Shown in pieces: positions 8,352 through 17,539 of a DNA stretch of 64,000 bases. Position numbers and translations under genes: made by a program. Where the stretch lies: positions 1 through 64,000 of the forward strand of contig CALYAC010000012.1 in assembly GCA_944393405.1 (NCBI GenBank), given 5' to 3'. Each line of letters begins with the position of its first letter. The stretch's first letter is position 1. The notes beneath the pieces were generated by a model. That model searched no databases. It was not told the DNA's origin and was given only the letters and a program-made list of their open reading frames with translations. Origin of the DNA: an uncultured Clostridia bacterium (GTDB lineage Bacteria; Bacillota_A; Clostridia; TANB77; CAG-508).

Positions 8352-9731
8352 ATGGCGACTACAAGTTTGTGGAAAGTGGACAAAAGATTAGATCATGTAA
8401 TTAATTATGCAACAGATGAAGAAAAGACAAAAAATGAAAACGAAGGAGGCAATTTTGATAGTATAGAAAAATTATTAATTTATGCAACTAATCCAGCTAA
8501 AACAGAGAAGCTTTTCTATACAACAGGAATAAATTGTAAAGTAGATAATGCAGTTAAAGAAATGCAATTTGTAAAAAAGTTATATGGAAAAGAAAAAGGA
8601 ATACTTGCTTTTCATGGTTATCAATCTTTTAAAGAGGGAGAAGTTACTCCAGAGATAGCTCATGAGATTGGAGTAAGACTTGCAGAAGAAATGTGGGGGG
8701 ATAGATTTCAAGTAGTGGTATCTACACATCTGAATACAGATAATATTCATAATCATTTTGTAATAAATTCTGTTTCATTTAAAGATGGATATAAGTATTA
8801 TAGTAACCTTAGTAATACAGCATTACTTCGAAAAACATCAGACGAAATATGTGAGGAATATGGACTAAGTGTTTTAGAGGAGAAGACTTGTAAATCTGGA
8901 ATTAATTTTGAAAATTTTTATAAGAAATCTATGAAAGAATCAGAATATTATAAATTTGCAAAAGAAGATATAGATTATGCGATAGAACATTCGTGGACTT
9001 ATAAAGAATTTTTAAAAAGAATAAAAGAAATGGGGTATGAAGTTTATTTTAGAGAAAATAAAATTAGTGTAAGAATGTATCCACATAAAAGAAATATTAG
9101 AATTGAAAGAGCGTTTGGAGAGGAATATTCTATTGAAAATATTAAAAATAAAATTTACAGTAGATATCCAAGTAGAGAAGAAGTAATTAAACCTAAAACT
9201 TATGATAAAAAATTATTTTATAAAGGTAGTATAAAGAAGTTGAGAAAGCCTAAAGGGATAATTGCTTTATATTATTACTATTGCTATTTATTAAAAGTCT
9301 ATCCAAAGAAAAATTTAAATTGCAAACTTACTCCAGAGATGAGAGCAGCAGTTAAAAAAATGGACAAGTATTCAGAACAAATAAGGTTCATGTGTAAGTA
9401 TAAATTAGAAACTATAAATGATATAGATAATTTAAAAGAGCAGAAAAAAGAAGAATTACAGAAGATCTTAAATACAAGAAATAGGCTATATTATAAAAGA
9501 CAAAAATTAGATAATGAAAGCGAAAAAGATGTTGTAACTAAGGATATAATTAGTGTTACTTCTGTTGTAGAGAAAGTTAGGAAAGAGATTAGGTTGTGCG
9601 ATGAAGTATATGATAATGTACCAATGATGAATAAACAAATTAGAGAGAAAGAAAACAAAGAAAACAAAAAATCTAAGCAGAAAGAAGAGATAAAATTAAA
9701 AAAGAAGAAAGACAAAGGAGATACTATATAA
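8352..9731 (+). CDS. Relaxase (mobilization nuclease, MobP/MobA-like)
   Basis: I choose the ATG at 8352 (MATTSLWKV) because GGAAGGAG lies 8-9 bases upstream; an in-frame ATG at 8334 has no such site. The product is about 459 residues. The relaxase metal-binding motif HLNTDNIHNHFVINS sits near residues 124-138, the HxxxxxxHNH pattern of the relaxase/mobilization nuclease family. The C-terminal 100 residues are a Lys/Glu-rich coiled coil. The enzyme would nick oriT and lead the strand into a recipient cell through another element's conjugation pore, since no VirB or VirD4 genes are visible here. Confidence 0.9.
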   Translation: MATTSLWKVDKRLDHVINYATDEEKTKNENEGGNFDSIEKLLIYATNPAKTEKLFYTTGINCKVDNAVKEMQFVKKLYGKEKGILAFHGYQSFKEGEVTPEIAHEIGVRLAEEMWGDRFQVVVSTHLNTDNIHNHFVINSVSFKDGYKYYSNLSNTALLRKTSDEICEEYGLSVLEEKTCKSGINFENFYKKSMKESEYYKFAKEDIDYAIEHSWTYKEFLKRIKEMGYEVYFRENKISVRMYPHKRNIRIERAFGEEYSIENIKNKIYSRYPSREEVIKPKTYDKKLFYKGSIKKLRKPKGIIALYYYYCYLLKVYPKKNLNCKLTPEMRAAVKKMDKYSEQIRFMCKYKLETINDIDNLKEQKKEELQKILNTRNRLYYKRQKLDNESEKDVVTKDIISVTSVVEKVRKEIRLCDEVYDNVPMMNKQIREKENKENKKSKQKEEIKLKKKKDKGDTI

Positions 9732-9895
9732 AATTGACTCAGAAATGTGCAATAAATTTAAAAAATTTTATAATACTATTGCAAAATAAACAAATGTTTG
9801 ATATATTAAATTCAAAAATAATTATTAAACTATGGAAAAAAATATATTTTTATGATATAAAATATAATAGATTATTAAAATTAAATGGAGGAAAA

Positions 9896-10954
9896 ATGAA
9901 CGTAATAGATTTATTTTGTGGATGTGGAGGACTATCATATGGATATCAAGAAGCAGGATGTAATATAATATTAGGAATAGATAACAATGAAACAGCATTA
10001 AAAACTTTTGAAAAGAATCATCCTGGTAGTAAGGGATTAAATATAGACTTATTAAGAGAAGATTTTGTAGATGAGATAAAAAAATATATAGGAGATACAC
10101 AGGTAGATATTATAATTGGAGGTCCTCCTTGTCAAGGATTTTCATTAACAGGAAGTAGAAACCCAGATGATATTAGAAATAAGTTATATAAGGCTATGTT
10201 TATAACTGCTAAGGCATTTAAACCCAAAGCAATCATGATAGAAAATGTTCCTGGAATTCAAAGATTATACGGAGGGAAATTCTATAATCTTATTGTTGAT
10301 GAATTTAACAAATTGGGGGAGTATAATTTTGATTCAAAGATATTATATGCACCAGATTATGGAGTGCCACAAATTAGAAAAAGAATATTTATAGTTGGAA
10401 TAAGAAAAGATTTAGGAGATGTTTCTTTTCCTAAACCAAAATTAAAAGAAGAGGAGTATATTTCTACTAAAGATGCAATCGGAGACTTACCGTCATTAGA
10501 AAATGAACCAGATCAAGAAGATTTTGATTATGAAATAGAACCATTTTCTGAATACCAAAAACTTATGAGAAAAGGTAGCGATATGATTCATAATCATTTA
10601 GTAACGAAACACACACAAGAAGTTAAAGATATAATAAGTTTAGTTCCTGATGGTGGTAATTTTAAGGATTTACCTAAAGGTGTAGGTGATAATAGAAAGT
10701 TTAATGAAGCATGGAGAAGATATGATAGTACAAAACCAAGTAGGACAATAGATACTGGACATAGAAATCATTTTCATTACAAATATAATAGAGTTCCAAC
10801 TGTTAGAGAAAATGCTAGATTACAATCTTTCCCAGACAAGTTCATTTTTCTTGGAAGCAAGACGGAGCAATATAGACAAGTTGGAAATGCTGTACCACCC
10901 CTATTAAGTAAATCAGTTGCAGAAGAAATTTTGAAAATAATTGATAGAAAGTGA
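9896..10954 (+). CDS. DNA cytosine-5 methyltransferase, first of a pair
   Basis: The reading frame extends upstream, but the ATG at 9896 (MNVIDLFCG) has AATGGAGG before it and begins at the conserved motif I. The protein has ~352 residues. It has DLFCGCGGLSYGY (motif I), GGPPCQGFS with the catalytic cysteine near residue 77 (motif IV), ENVPGI (motif VI), the RKRIFIVG region (motif VIII) and QVGNAVPP (motif X). It transfers a methyl group from SAM to C5 of cytosine in a specific DNA site. A second, dissimilar methyltransferase and a nuclease follow within 13 bases each, forming a type II restriction-modification operon. Confidence 0.95.
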   Translation: MNVIDLFCGCGGLSYGYQEAGCNIILGIDNNETALKTFEKNHPGSKGLNIDLLREDFVDEIKKYIGDTQVDIIIGGPPCQGFSLTGSRNPDDIRNKLYKAMFITAKAFKPKAIMIENVPGIQRLYGGKFYNLIVDEFNKLGEYNFDSKILYAPDYGVPQIRKRIFIVGIRKDLGDVSFPKPKLKEEEYISTKDAIGDLPSLENEPDQEDFDYEIEPFSEYQKLMRKGSDMIHNHLVTKHTQEVKDIISLVPDGGNFKDLPKGVGDNRKFNEAWRRYDSTKPSRTIDTGHRNHFHYKYNRVPTVRENARLQSFPDKFIFLGSKTEQYRQVGNAVPPLLSKSVAEEILKIIDRK

Positions 10955-10966
10955 TAAAGGAGAAAT

Positions 10967-12196
10967 ATGGATAAAAAAATTAATACAATAGACTTATTTG
11001 CAGGATGTGGAGGACTAATGGACGGTTTTGAAAAGAGTAGTTTTTATGATACTTTGGCTTGTGTTGAGTGGGAAAAATCTCCATGTGAAAATCTAGAAAA
11101 AAGACTAAAAGAAAAATGGAACTATAATAATGCTGATGAGATAGTTATGAGATTTGATATACAAAGAACAGAAGAACTATTTTCAGGATGGAAAAACGAT
11201 ATAGAATATGGAAATGGAAAAGGGTTAGATAATCTAATTGGAAATAAAAAATTAGATATAATTATAGGAGGACCTCCTTGCCAAGCATATTCTATTGCAG
11301 GTAGAATAAGAGACAAAGATGGAATGAAAAATGATTATAGAAATTATCTGTTTGAAAGTTATTTAAAAGTTGTTAATAGATATAAACCAAAGTTCTTTAT
11401 TTTTGAGAATGTACCTGGAATCTTAAGTGCTTCACCAGATGGAAAACCTATTATTGAAAGAATTAAAAACAGATTTGAAGAAAGTGGTTATACGATTTTA
11501 GAAAATCTAAAAAATGCAATAATTGATGTTTCAGAATATGGAGTTCCACAAAATAGAAAAAGAGTAATTATTATAGGAGTAAGTAAAGATTATTTTGGAG
11601 AAGAAAAAGCCAAAAAAATAGTGAAGGAATTTTATAGCAAGTATTTAAAAAAGTATAAAACTGATAAAATGACTGTAAAAGAAGCTATTGGAGATTTACC
11701 CCCATTATTACCTACTGAAGAATATAAAAAAGATGGAAAAAAATATTCACATATGTTTAAAGAGTATAAGATAGCTAATCATATTCCAAGGTTTCATAGT
11801 GAGCGAGATAAAAAAATTTTTCACTTATTAGAAAAAGATATTTCTGATGGTACTAATTTTTACAATTCCACAGAAAAATTGAAAGAATTATATTATCAAC
11901 AAACTGGGAAAAAAAGTAATGTACATAAGTATTATGTATTGAGATGGAATGAACAAAGTAATACAATTCCTGCTCATTTATATAAAGATGGATTAAGGCA
12001 TATTCACCCAGATCCAGAACAAGCAAGAAGTATAACAGTTAGAGAAGCTGCCAGATTACAATCTTTTGATGATGATTATGAGTTTATAGGTTCAATGATG
12101 GATCAATATAAAATGATAGGAAATGCTGTACCACCAAAGTTTTCTAATGCAATTGCAAAAGCTTTAAAAGATATATTTAATGATTATGTAAAATAG
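10967..12196 (+). CDS. DNA cytosine-5 methyltransferase, second of a pair
   Basis: A 409-residue m5C methyltransferase. It has TIDLFAGCGGLMDGFE (motif I), GGPPCQAYSIAGR with the catalytic cysteine near residue 104, FENVPGIL (motif VI), NRKRVIIIG (motif VIII) and MIGNAVPP (motif X). It is longer than its neighbour, mainly between motifs VIII and X where the target recognition domain lies, so the two enzymes probably read different sequences or strands. Two m5C enzymes in one system usually mean an asymmetric or degenerate site. The gene starts 12 bases after the first methyltransferase and ends 8 bases before the nuclease. Confidence 0.95.
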   Translation: MDKKINTIDLFAGCGGLMDGFEKSSFYDTLACVEWEKSPCENLEKRLKEKWNYNNADEIVMRFDIQRTEELFSGWKNDIEYGNGKGLDNLIGNKKLDIIIGGPPCQAYSIAGRIRDKDGMKNDYRNYLFESYLKVVNRYKPKFFIFENVPGILSASPDGKPIIERIKNRFEESGYTILENLKNAIIDVSEYGVPQNRKRVIIIGVSKDYFGEEKAKKIVKEFYSKYLKKYKTDKMTVKEAIGDLPPLLPTEEYKKDGKKYSHMFKEYKIANHIPRFHSERDKKIFHLLEKDISDGTNFYNSTEKLKELYYQQTGKKSNVHKYYVLRWNEQSNTIPAHLYKDGLRHIHPDPEQARSITVREAARLQSFDDDYEFIGSMMDQYKMIGNAVPPKFSNAIAKALKDIFNDYVK

Positions 12197-12204
12197 GAGG
12201 AAAA

Positions 12205-13194
12205 ATGTTATTTTATCAAGATTTAGAAGAAATTATATTTAATAGACATCAAATAATTGATTCTGACGAATTAATAGTTCTATCTGGATATGTAGGACCT
12301 AATCCAGTAAAAAGATTAGAAAAATTACCTTTAAAGTCATTGGTAGTATATGGAATGTATGGATCTGATGGAATAGGAGAAAGATTAAATAATTCATTAG
12401 TTAGTTTAAATGATACAATCAAGAATACTAATATTATTTATTCTACAATACCAGTTCATTCAAAATGCTATATATGGAAAAAAGAAAATGTTATTAAACA
12501 TGTATTAATTGGATCAGCTAATTTTTCTACAAACGGGTTAAATACTCCTTTTAGAGAAGTACTGGCAGAGACTACATCTGATACATATTATGTTTTAAAT
12601 CAATATTTAGATAAAATTTTAGAAAATTGTATTGATTGTCATGATGCAATAACAAAGAAAAAATATATTTCGGAAAATGGACTTATATTACAAGAAGATG
12701 ATAAAGAGATAATAGATCCTAATTATTGTAAAATGACATTATTGGATCCAAGGACAGGAGAAACGCCAGACGCAAGTGGAATAAACTGGGGACAAAGTGG
12801 GCGTTCTCATACAAATAGAAATGATGCTTATATTGCAATTAGATCTAATTATATAAAGAATTATCCATTATTATTTCCGCCTAAACAAGAATTTCCTAGT
12901 AGAGAAGATCCAAGAGGAAGGAAAAGAAATAATGATTCAATAGAAATTATATGGGATGATGGTACGACTATGGAAGGATTATTAGAAGGTACTATACCTA
13001 TAAATGGGAAAAATTATCCAAAACAAATAAGTTCATTTCCAAATAAGAAAATACTTGGTCAATATATTAGAAAAAGATTAGGAGTTCCGGATGAAGGAAA
13101 AATTAATAGAAAAGATTTAGAAAGATATGGAAGAGATTATATAACTGTATCTTTACAGGGAGAGGGAATATATTATTTTGATTTTTCAGTGTAG
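12205..13194 (+). CDS. NgoFVII-like PLD-family restriction endonuclease
   Basis: A 329-residue protein. Residues ~84-108 hold VHSKCYIW ... GSANFSTNGL, the HxK(x)nGSxN signature of phospholipase D-fold nucleases, present once, so the enzyme probably acts as a dimer. The order of this single motif followed by a DNA-binding C-terminal half resembles the NgoFVII restriction endonuclease family. The C-terminal region (IEIIWDDGTTMEGLLEGT) looks like a separate recognition domain. Lying directly after two m5C methyltransferases, it is the cutting partner. The recognition sequence cannot be predicted here; NgoFVII itself acts on GCSGC. Confidence 0.8.
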   Translation: MLFYQDLEEIIFNRHQIIDSDELIVLSGYVGPNPVKRLEKLPLKSLVVYGMYGSDGIGERLNNSLVSLNDTIKNTNIIYSTIPVHSKCYIWKKENVIKHVLIGSANFSTNGLNTPFREVLAETTSDTYYVLNQYLDKILENCIDCHDAITKKKYISENGLILQEDDKEIIDPNYCKMTLLDPRTGETPDASGINWGQSGRSHTNRNDAYIAIRSNYIKNYPLLFPPKQEFPSREDPRGRKRNNDSIEIIWDDGTTMEGLLEGTIPINGKNYPKQISSFPNKKILGQYIRKRLGVPDEGKINRKDLERYGRDYITVSLQGEGIYYFDFSV

Positions 13195-13261
13195 ATTACA
13201 TTAGTTAAATATAAAAGTACATAAATATAAAAATACTAAAAATTTAATTTGAATGTAATGT

Positions 13262-13293
13262 TAATAATTTCAGTTTATGCTGAAATTATTTTT
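13262..13293 (+). terminator. Terminator of the restriction-modification operon
   Basis: TAATAATTTCAG and CTGAAATTATT form a hairpin around TTTATG, followed by TTTTTT. It separates the restriction-modification genes from the MazG/helicase/HEPN operon, whose own promoter may be TTGTGT (13335-13340) with TATAAA (13358-13363) at 17-bp spacing. Confidence 0.8.
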
Positions 13294-13392
13294 TACTTTA
13301 AAATACAAAAACAGACAGTAAATCATTATCAATATTGTGTAAAATACGATTTTATGATATAAATATTATATTAAATAGTGGAGATGATAATA

Positions 13393-13707
13393 ATGAAAAA
13401 ATTAGTGCAAGAAATAAAACAATTTAATGAAGAAAGAGATTGGGATCAATTTCATTCACCAGAAAATCTAGCAAAATCAATATCTATTGAAGCAGGAGAA
13501 TTATTAGAGTGCTTTCAGTGGAATAATAATTATGATAAAGACGAGGTGTGTGAAGAGTTAGCTGATGTATTTACATATTGTATTCAAATGGCTATGAAAC
13601 TTGAAGTAGATCCTGAAGAAATAATATTAAAAAAATTAGATAAAACAAGAAAAAAATATCCTATAGATAAAGCTAAAGGAGTAAGTACAAAATATAATAA
13701 ATTATAG
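13393..13707 (+). CDS. MazG-like nucleotide pyrophosphohydrolase
   Basis: A 104-residue protein started at the ATG at 13393, which follows GGAGATG; an in-frame GTG at 13378 is less likely. It has the MazG metal-binding pattern: EAGELLE near residue 34, then EELADVFTYC near residue 55. It is a single-domain all-alpha NTP pyrophosphohydrolase of the MazG-like/RS21-C6 kind that hydrolyses (d)NTPs or altered nucleotides to monophosphates. The next gene, a nuclease-helicase, starts 23 bases downstream. I recall similar hydrolase/DUF2075 neighbours in other genomic islands, but cannot verify that here. Confidence 0.88.
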   Translation: MKKLVQEIKQFNEERDWDQFHSPENLAKSISIEAGELLECFQWNNNYDKDEVCEELADVFTYCIQMAMKLEVDPEEIILKKLDKTRKKYPIDKAKGVSTKYNKL

Positions 13708-13730
13708 TAATAATTAAAGGGGCAATTATT

Positions 13731-15692
13731 ATGATAGTATATGAAGCAACAAAGCAACTATTTGTAGAAGATGTTGTACAAGATCGAATTGAAGAAAATA
13801 TTGATAGAAGATTTTATGAGAAAATGGGGTATCATACATCTGAAAGTGAAAGAAAAGCATGGAATAATTCTATGCAATATATGATGAAAGTCTTAATAGA
13901 CAACAATATTCCTGAAAACATTGGAATTGCTATTGAATTTAAAATTCCTAATACCTCCAAAAGAGTGGATTTTATAATCACTGGTAAAGATGGACAACTA
14001 AAAAACACAGCTATAATTGTTGAATTAAAGCAGTGGACTGAAGCAGATATTGTAAATGGAAAAGACGGAATAGTACAAGCATTTACTGGTCATGCATTGA
14101 GAGAAGTAACTCATCCATCATATCAAGCATGGTCATATGCAACAACTATAGAGGATTACAATGAAACGGTGCAAGATAGACAAATAGATTTACATCCATG
14201 TGCATATCTTCATAATTATCTAACTGTAACGCCACCAACATTATTATCAGATAATTATAAATATTATTTAGAAAAAGCACCTGCATTTATAAAAGGTGAT
14301 GTAGAAAAGTTAAGAGATTTTATAAATAAGTATATTAAATATGGTGATGATAAAGAAACACTATATATGATTGAAAATGGAAAAATTAGACCATCTAAAT
14401 CATTACAAGATGCTTTATCTAGTATGCTACAAGGTAATGAAGAATTTATTATGATCGACGATCAAAAACTTGTATATGAAACAGCATTAGAAATGGCTAG
14501 AAAATCATATAGAGATGGAAATAAAAGAGTACTAATTGTTAAAGGTGGACCAGGTACAGGAAAATCAGTATTAGCAATTAATCTATTAGTAAAATTAACG
14601 AATGAAAATATGGTTTGTTCGTATGTAACAAAGAATGCAGCACCAAGAAACGTATACGCAACCAAATTAAGTGGAGATTTTAGAAAAACAAGAATAAATA
14701 ATTTATTTAAAGGCTCAGGTTCATTTGTTGAATCTGCTGAAAATGAGTTTGATGTCTTAATTGTTGATGAAGCTCATAGATTAAATGCAAAGTCTGGAAT
14801 GTTTCAAAATTTAGGAGAAAATCAGATAAAAGAAATTATTCATGCATCTAAGTTTTCAATATTTTTTATAGATGAATCTCAAAGAGTTACATTAAAAGAT
14901 ATTGGAAGTGTTGAAGAAATACAGAAATATATTGGACAAGCAGAGGCAGAATCAGAAATAATGGAATTAGAATCACAATTCAGATGCAATGGATCAGATG
15001 GATATATTGCTTGGATAGATGATGTATTAGATATTAGAAAAACAGCAAATAATGATGGTTTTGATCTAGATTATGATATTAAGATTTGTGATACTCCAAA
15101 TGAAGTGAGAGATATAATTTTTCAAAAAAATAAAATTAATAATAAAGCTAGATTACTTGCAGGATATTGTTGGAATTGGATAAAGGATGGAAAAAACAAA
15201 TCAGATATATATGATATAACAATTCCTGAATATGATTTTGCAATGAGTTGGAATTTAGGTAATAGTCAAACATGGGCAATTGATCCAAATTCAGTAAATG
15301 AAATAGGATGTATACATACTTGTCAAGGATTAGAATTTGATTATGTTGGTGTAATTATAGGTAATGATCTAAGATATGAAAACAACAAAATAGTTACAGA
15401 TGTTACAGAAAGAGCAAAGACAGACCAATCAATAAAAGGTATATATAAAATGTATCAACAAGATTTTGATAAAGCAGAAAAAATTGCAGATGAAATAATA
15501 AAAAACACATACAGGACTTTAATGACAAGAGGACAGAAAGGTTGCTATATTTATTGTACAGATAAAAAATTATCAGATTACTTAAAAAAGAGATTAAATC
15601 AAAATGAAGGTATTATTTATCATATTGATGAGGATGAACACTATAGTAATTTAATGGTTGCAGAAGATAGTGAAGAATATAGATATGAATAG
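13731..15692 (+). CDS. PD-(D/E)xK-like nuclease fused to DUF2075 superfamily 1 helicase
   Basis: A 653-residue protein. The N-terminal ~230 residues contain RVDFIITG and then AIIVELKQW (residues ~80-100), matching the D...ExK core of restriction-like nucleases. The helicase part has VKGGPGTGKSVLAINLL (Walker A, near residue 272), FDVLIVDEAHRLN (Walker B, near 344), FIDES, GCIHTCQGLEFDYVGVIIG (motif V-like) and RTLMTRGQKGCYIYC (motif VI with the arginine finger). This matches the DUF2075 family. It presumably moves on and cuts DNA or RNA. It lies between a MazG-like hydrolase and a HEPN protein and is probably co-transcribed with both. Confidence 0.85.
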   Translation: MIVYEATKQLFVEDVVQDRIEENIDRRFYEKMGYHTSESERKAWNNSMQYMMKVLIDNNIPENIGIAIEFKIPNTSKRVDFIITGKDGQLKNTAIIVELKQWTEADIVNGKDGIVQAFTGHALREVTHPSYQAWSYATTIEDYNETVQDRQIDLHPCAYLHNYLTVTPPTLLSDNYKYYLEKAPAFIKGDVEKLRDFINKYIKYGDDKETLYMIENGKIRPSKSLQDALSSMLQGNEEFIMIDDQKLVYETALEMARKSYRDGNKRVLIVKGGPGTGKSVLAINLLVKLTNENMVCSYVTKNAAPRNVYATKLSGDFRKTRINNLFKGSGSFVESAENEFDVLIVDEAHRLNAKSGMFQNLGENQIKEIIHASKFSIFFIDESQRVTLKDIGSVEEIQKYIGQAEAESEIMELESQFRCNGSDGYIAWIDDVLDIRKTANNDGFDLDYDIKICDTPNEVRDIIFQKNKINNKARLLAGYCWNWIKDGKNKSDIYDITIPEYDFAMSWNLGNSQTWAIDPNSVNEIGCIHTCQGLEFDYVGVIIGNDLRYENNKIVTDVTERAKTDQSIKGIYKMYQQDFDKAEKIADEIIKNTYRTLMTRGQKGCYIYCTDKKLSDYLKKRLNQNEGIIYHIDEDEHYSNLMVAEDSEEYRYE

Positions 15693-15701
15693 GAGAAAAA
15701 A

Positions 15702-16817
15702 ATGTATTATGGATTTATTTTAACACATTCAATGTATCCAATAGACAAAAAATTAGAGTTAAAAGATTGTTGTTTTGATAATCCCAGAACATCTCAAGAA
15801 ATTAAAGCAGTTGCTCAAATTTTAAAAAAAGCGAATTTTATTGGAAATGCAGCTTTTCCAGAAACATATGAACAATTTGGTAAAGAAGTTATAAGTTTAG
15901 AAATGATTATAGATCTTTTTTTTGAAAGGTATAATTTAGATAGAAAATACCTTTTAAGAAAGAATGGAAAAGAATATAATGATGTTTACTATAAGATGGC
16001 TAAAAATTGGGTGATTTTAAGATATGATGAAAGTAATGAGTATCAATATAGCGACTATGGTTATAAAAAATACAAAGAGATAATTGCATATATAAATCTA
16101 TTAACCTTTTTATCATTTTCAGAAAATCCATACAGAAGGGATAGTCTTTTAATACCGGAAAGTTTTGATTTTTTTGAATTAAAGTCGGTTGATAGAACAA
16201 TTAAAAACATAATAATTGATTTACTAGTTTTATCAACTGCAAGAAAAGATGAAGAAACGATAAATAATTTTAGATATTGTATATTTGATAAAACATATAG
16301 TAAGTTTTTGAAATTAGAAAAGTTATTAGAAAATGCCGAAAAAGAGAATTTGATAAAATATATTTCAGATATTATAAGTAACTACATCTTAATAGAAGAT
16401 AAAAAAATGAGAATTATGTCATTGGTTTCTATATTAGAATTATTAATAACACATAAACCAGACTCTAATAGATATAATATTGAGGATTCGATAAGAAAAC
16501 AATTTTGCAATAAACTATTAACGTTATTATACCTAAATGATAAAAATATAAATTATGCTGAAATAGAAAAATATTTGTTAATGATTTATGATCTAAGATC
16601 AGCAATAGCTCATGGCAGTTTTGAACAAATAGAGATAATTGTAAGAAAAATAGACAAATGGTTTTTAAATAATTCTATAGAGCATAAAAAATATTGTGAA
16701 GAATTTGATATTGATAGAGTTTTCGAATATATAGATGAATCATTAAGAAAATATACAAGAATAGCAATAAATATGTATTTAAAAGATAAAACTTTAATCG
16801 AATTATTAAAAAAATAA
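15702..16817 (+). CDS. HEPN-motif protein (ApeA-like), third gene of the helicase operon
   Basis: A 371-residue protein that starts 9 bases after the helicase gene, behind TAGGAGAAAAA. The first ~200 residues are unfamiliar. The C-terminal third is helical and contains DLRSAIAHGSFEQ near residue 297. R-SAIA-H fits the Rx4H signature of HEPN ribonucleases, and the sequence around it (SILELLITH, then AEIEKYLLMIYDLRSAIAHG) resembles ApeA-like HEPN domains. HEPN proteins often cut RNA in abortive-infection systems. Grouping with a nuclease-helicase and a nucleotide hydrolase supports a defence role, which is inference. Confidence 0.65.
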   Translation: MYYGFILTHSMYPIDKKLELKDCCFDNPRTSQEIKAVAQILKKANFIGNAAFPETYEQFGKEVISLEMIIDLFFERYNLDRKYLLRKNGKEYNDVYYKMAKNWVILRYDESNEYQYSDYGYKKYKEIIAYINLLTFLSFSENPYRRDSLLIPESFDFFELKSVDRTIKNIIIDLLVLSTARKDEETINNFRYCIFDKTYSKFLKLEKLLENAEKENLIKYISDIISNYILIEDKKMRIMSLVSILELLITHKPDSNRYNIEDSIRKQFCNKLLTLLYLNDKNINYAEIEKYLLMIYDLRSAIAHGSFEQIEIIVRKIDKWFLNNSIEHKKYCEEFDIDRVFEYIDESLRKYTRIAINMYLKDKTLIELLKK

Positions 16818-17049
16818 TATAAAAAAGAAAAGTGAAATAATATTTAATTAATTTTACAAAATTTAGAATAAATGACAAATATTTATATAGTAATATAGAC
16901 AATGTAAGGTGAAGAATACAGGAAATTTTGAAAGATGGTTTGAATGGAGACAATGGGGTTTGTAGGAAAATTGCCCAAAAATAAGTGAAAGTCATAGATA
17001 AAATATTATCTATAAACACATAAAAATAAATAACTAAGGAGATTAAAAG

Positions 17050-17532
17050 ATGGATTTAAAAATTGAGGATATTGAAATTAACTATGATGAATATTTTGCA
17101 CTAGAAAATGTATCATTAAGTACAAAAGAAAAACTAGATAAAATAGATATTATAGCAGTACCAAAGCAATATACTAAAAACGAGTATTATTTTGCTCAAG
17201 AAACTATAGACTTTATTAAATATTGCAGGCAAAATGATAAAAAGCACACATATGACGTGTTAGCAGATGGAGATATAAAAATTAGGGCGTTGCATTCTTT
17301 TGACTTATGGCTTCCTGTAATTTGGGTTGCTTCGAATATTCTTTTTCCAATAGCGATTAATATAGTTAGTAGTTATATTTGGGAAAAAAGGAAAGGACAT
17401 GAAAAAGAAGAAACTCAAGTAGATGTTACGTTTGTTGTTAAAAACAAAAAAAAGAAGAAAATGATACATTATAAAGGAAATGCTGATAAATTTAAGGAAA
17501 TTTTCGAAAAAATAGATATAAATAAAATGTGA
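17050..17532 (+). CDS. Hypothetical protein with one membrane segment
   Basis: A 160-residue protein behind AAGGAGATT. Residues ~80-115 hold a hydrophobic stretch (LWLPVIWVASNILFPIAINIV), followed by a basic linker and a C-terminal strand-rich tail (VDVTFVVKNKKKKKMIHYKG). The plan of one membrane helix followed by a short cytoplasmic beta domain recalls effector-associated components of conflict systems, but I see no firm match. The next gene starts 7 bases downstream and the two are probably one unit. Function unknown. Confidence 0.6.
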   Translation: MDLKIEDIEINYDEYFALENVSLSTKEKLDKIDIIAVPKQYTKNEYYFAQETIDFIKYCRQNDKKHTYDVLADGDIKIRALHSFDLWLPVIWVASNILFPIAINIVSSYIWEKRKGHEKEETQVDVTFVVKNKKKKKMIHYKGNADKFKEIFEKIDINKM

Positions 17533-17539
17533 GGAAATA

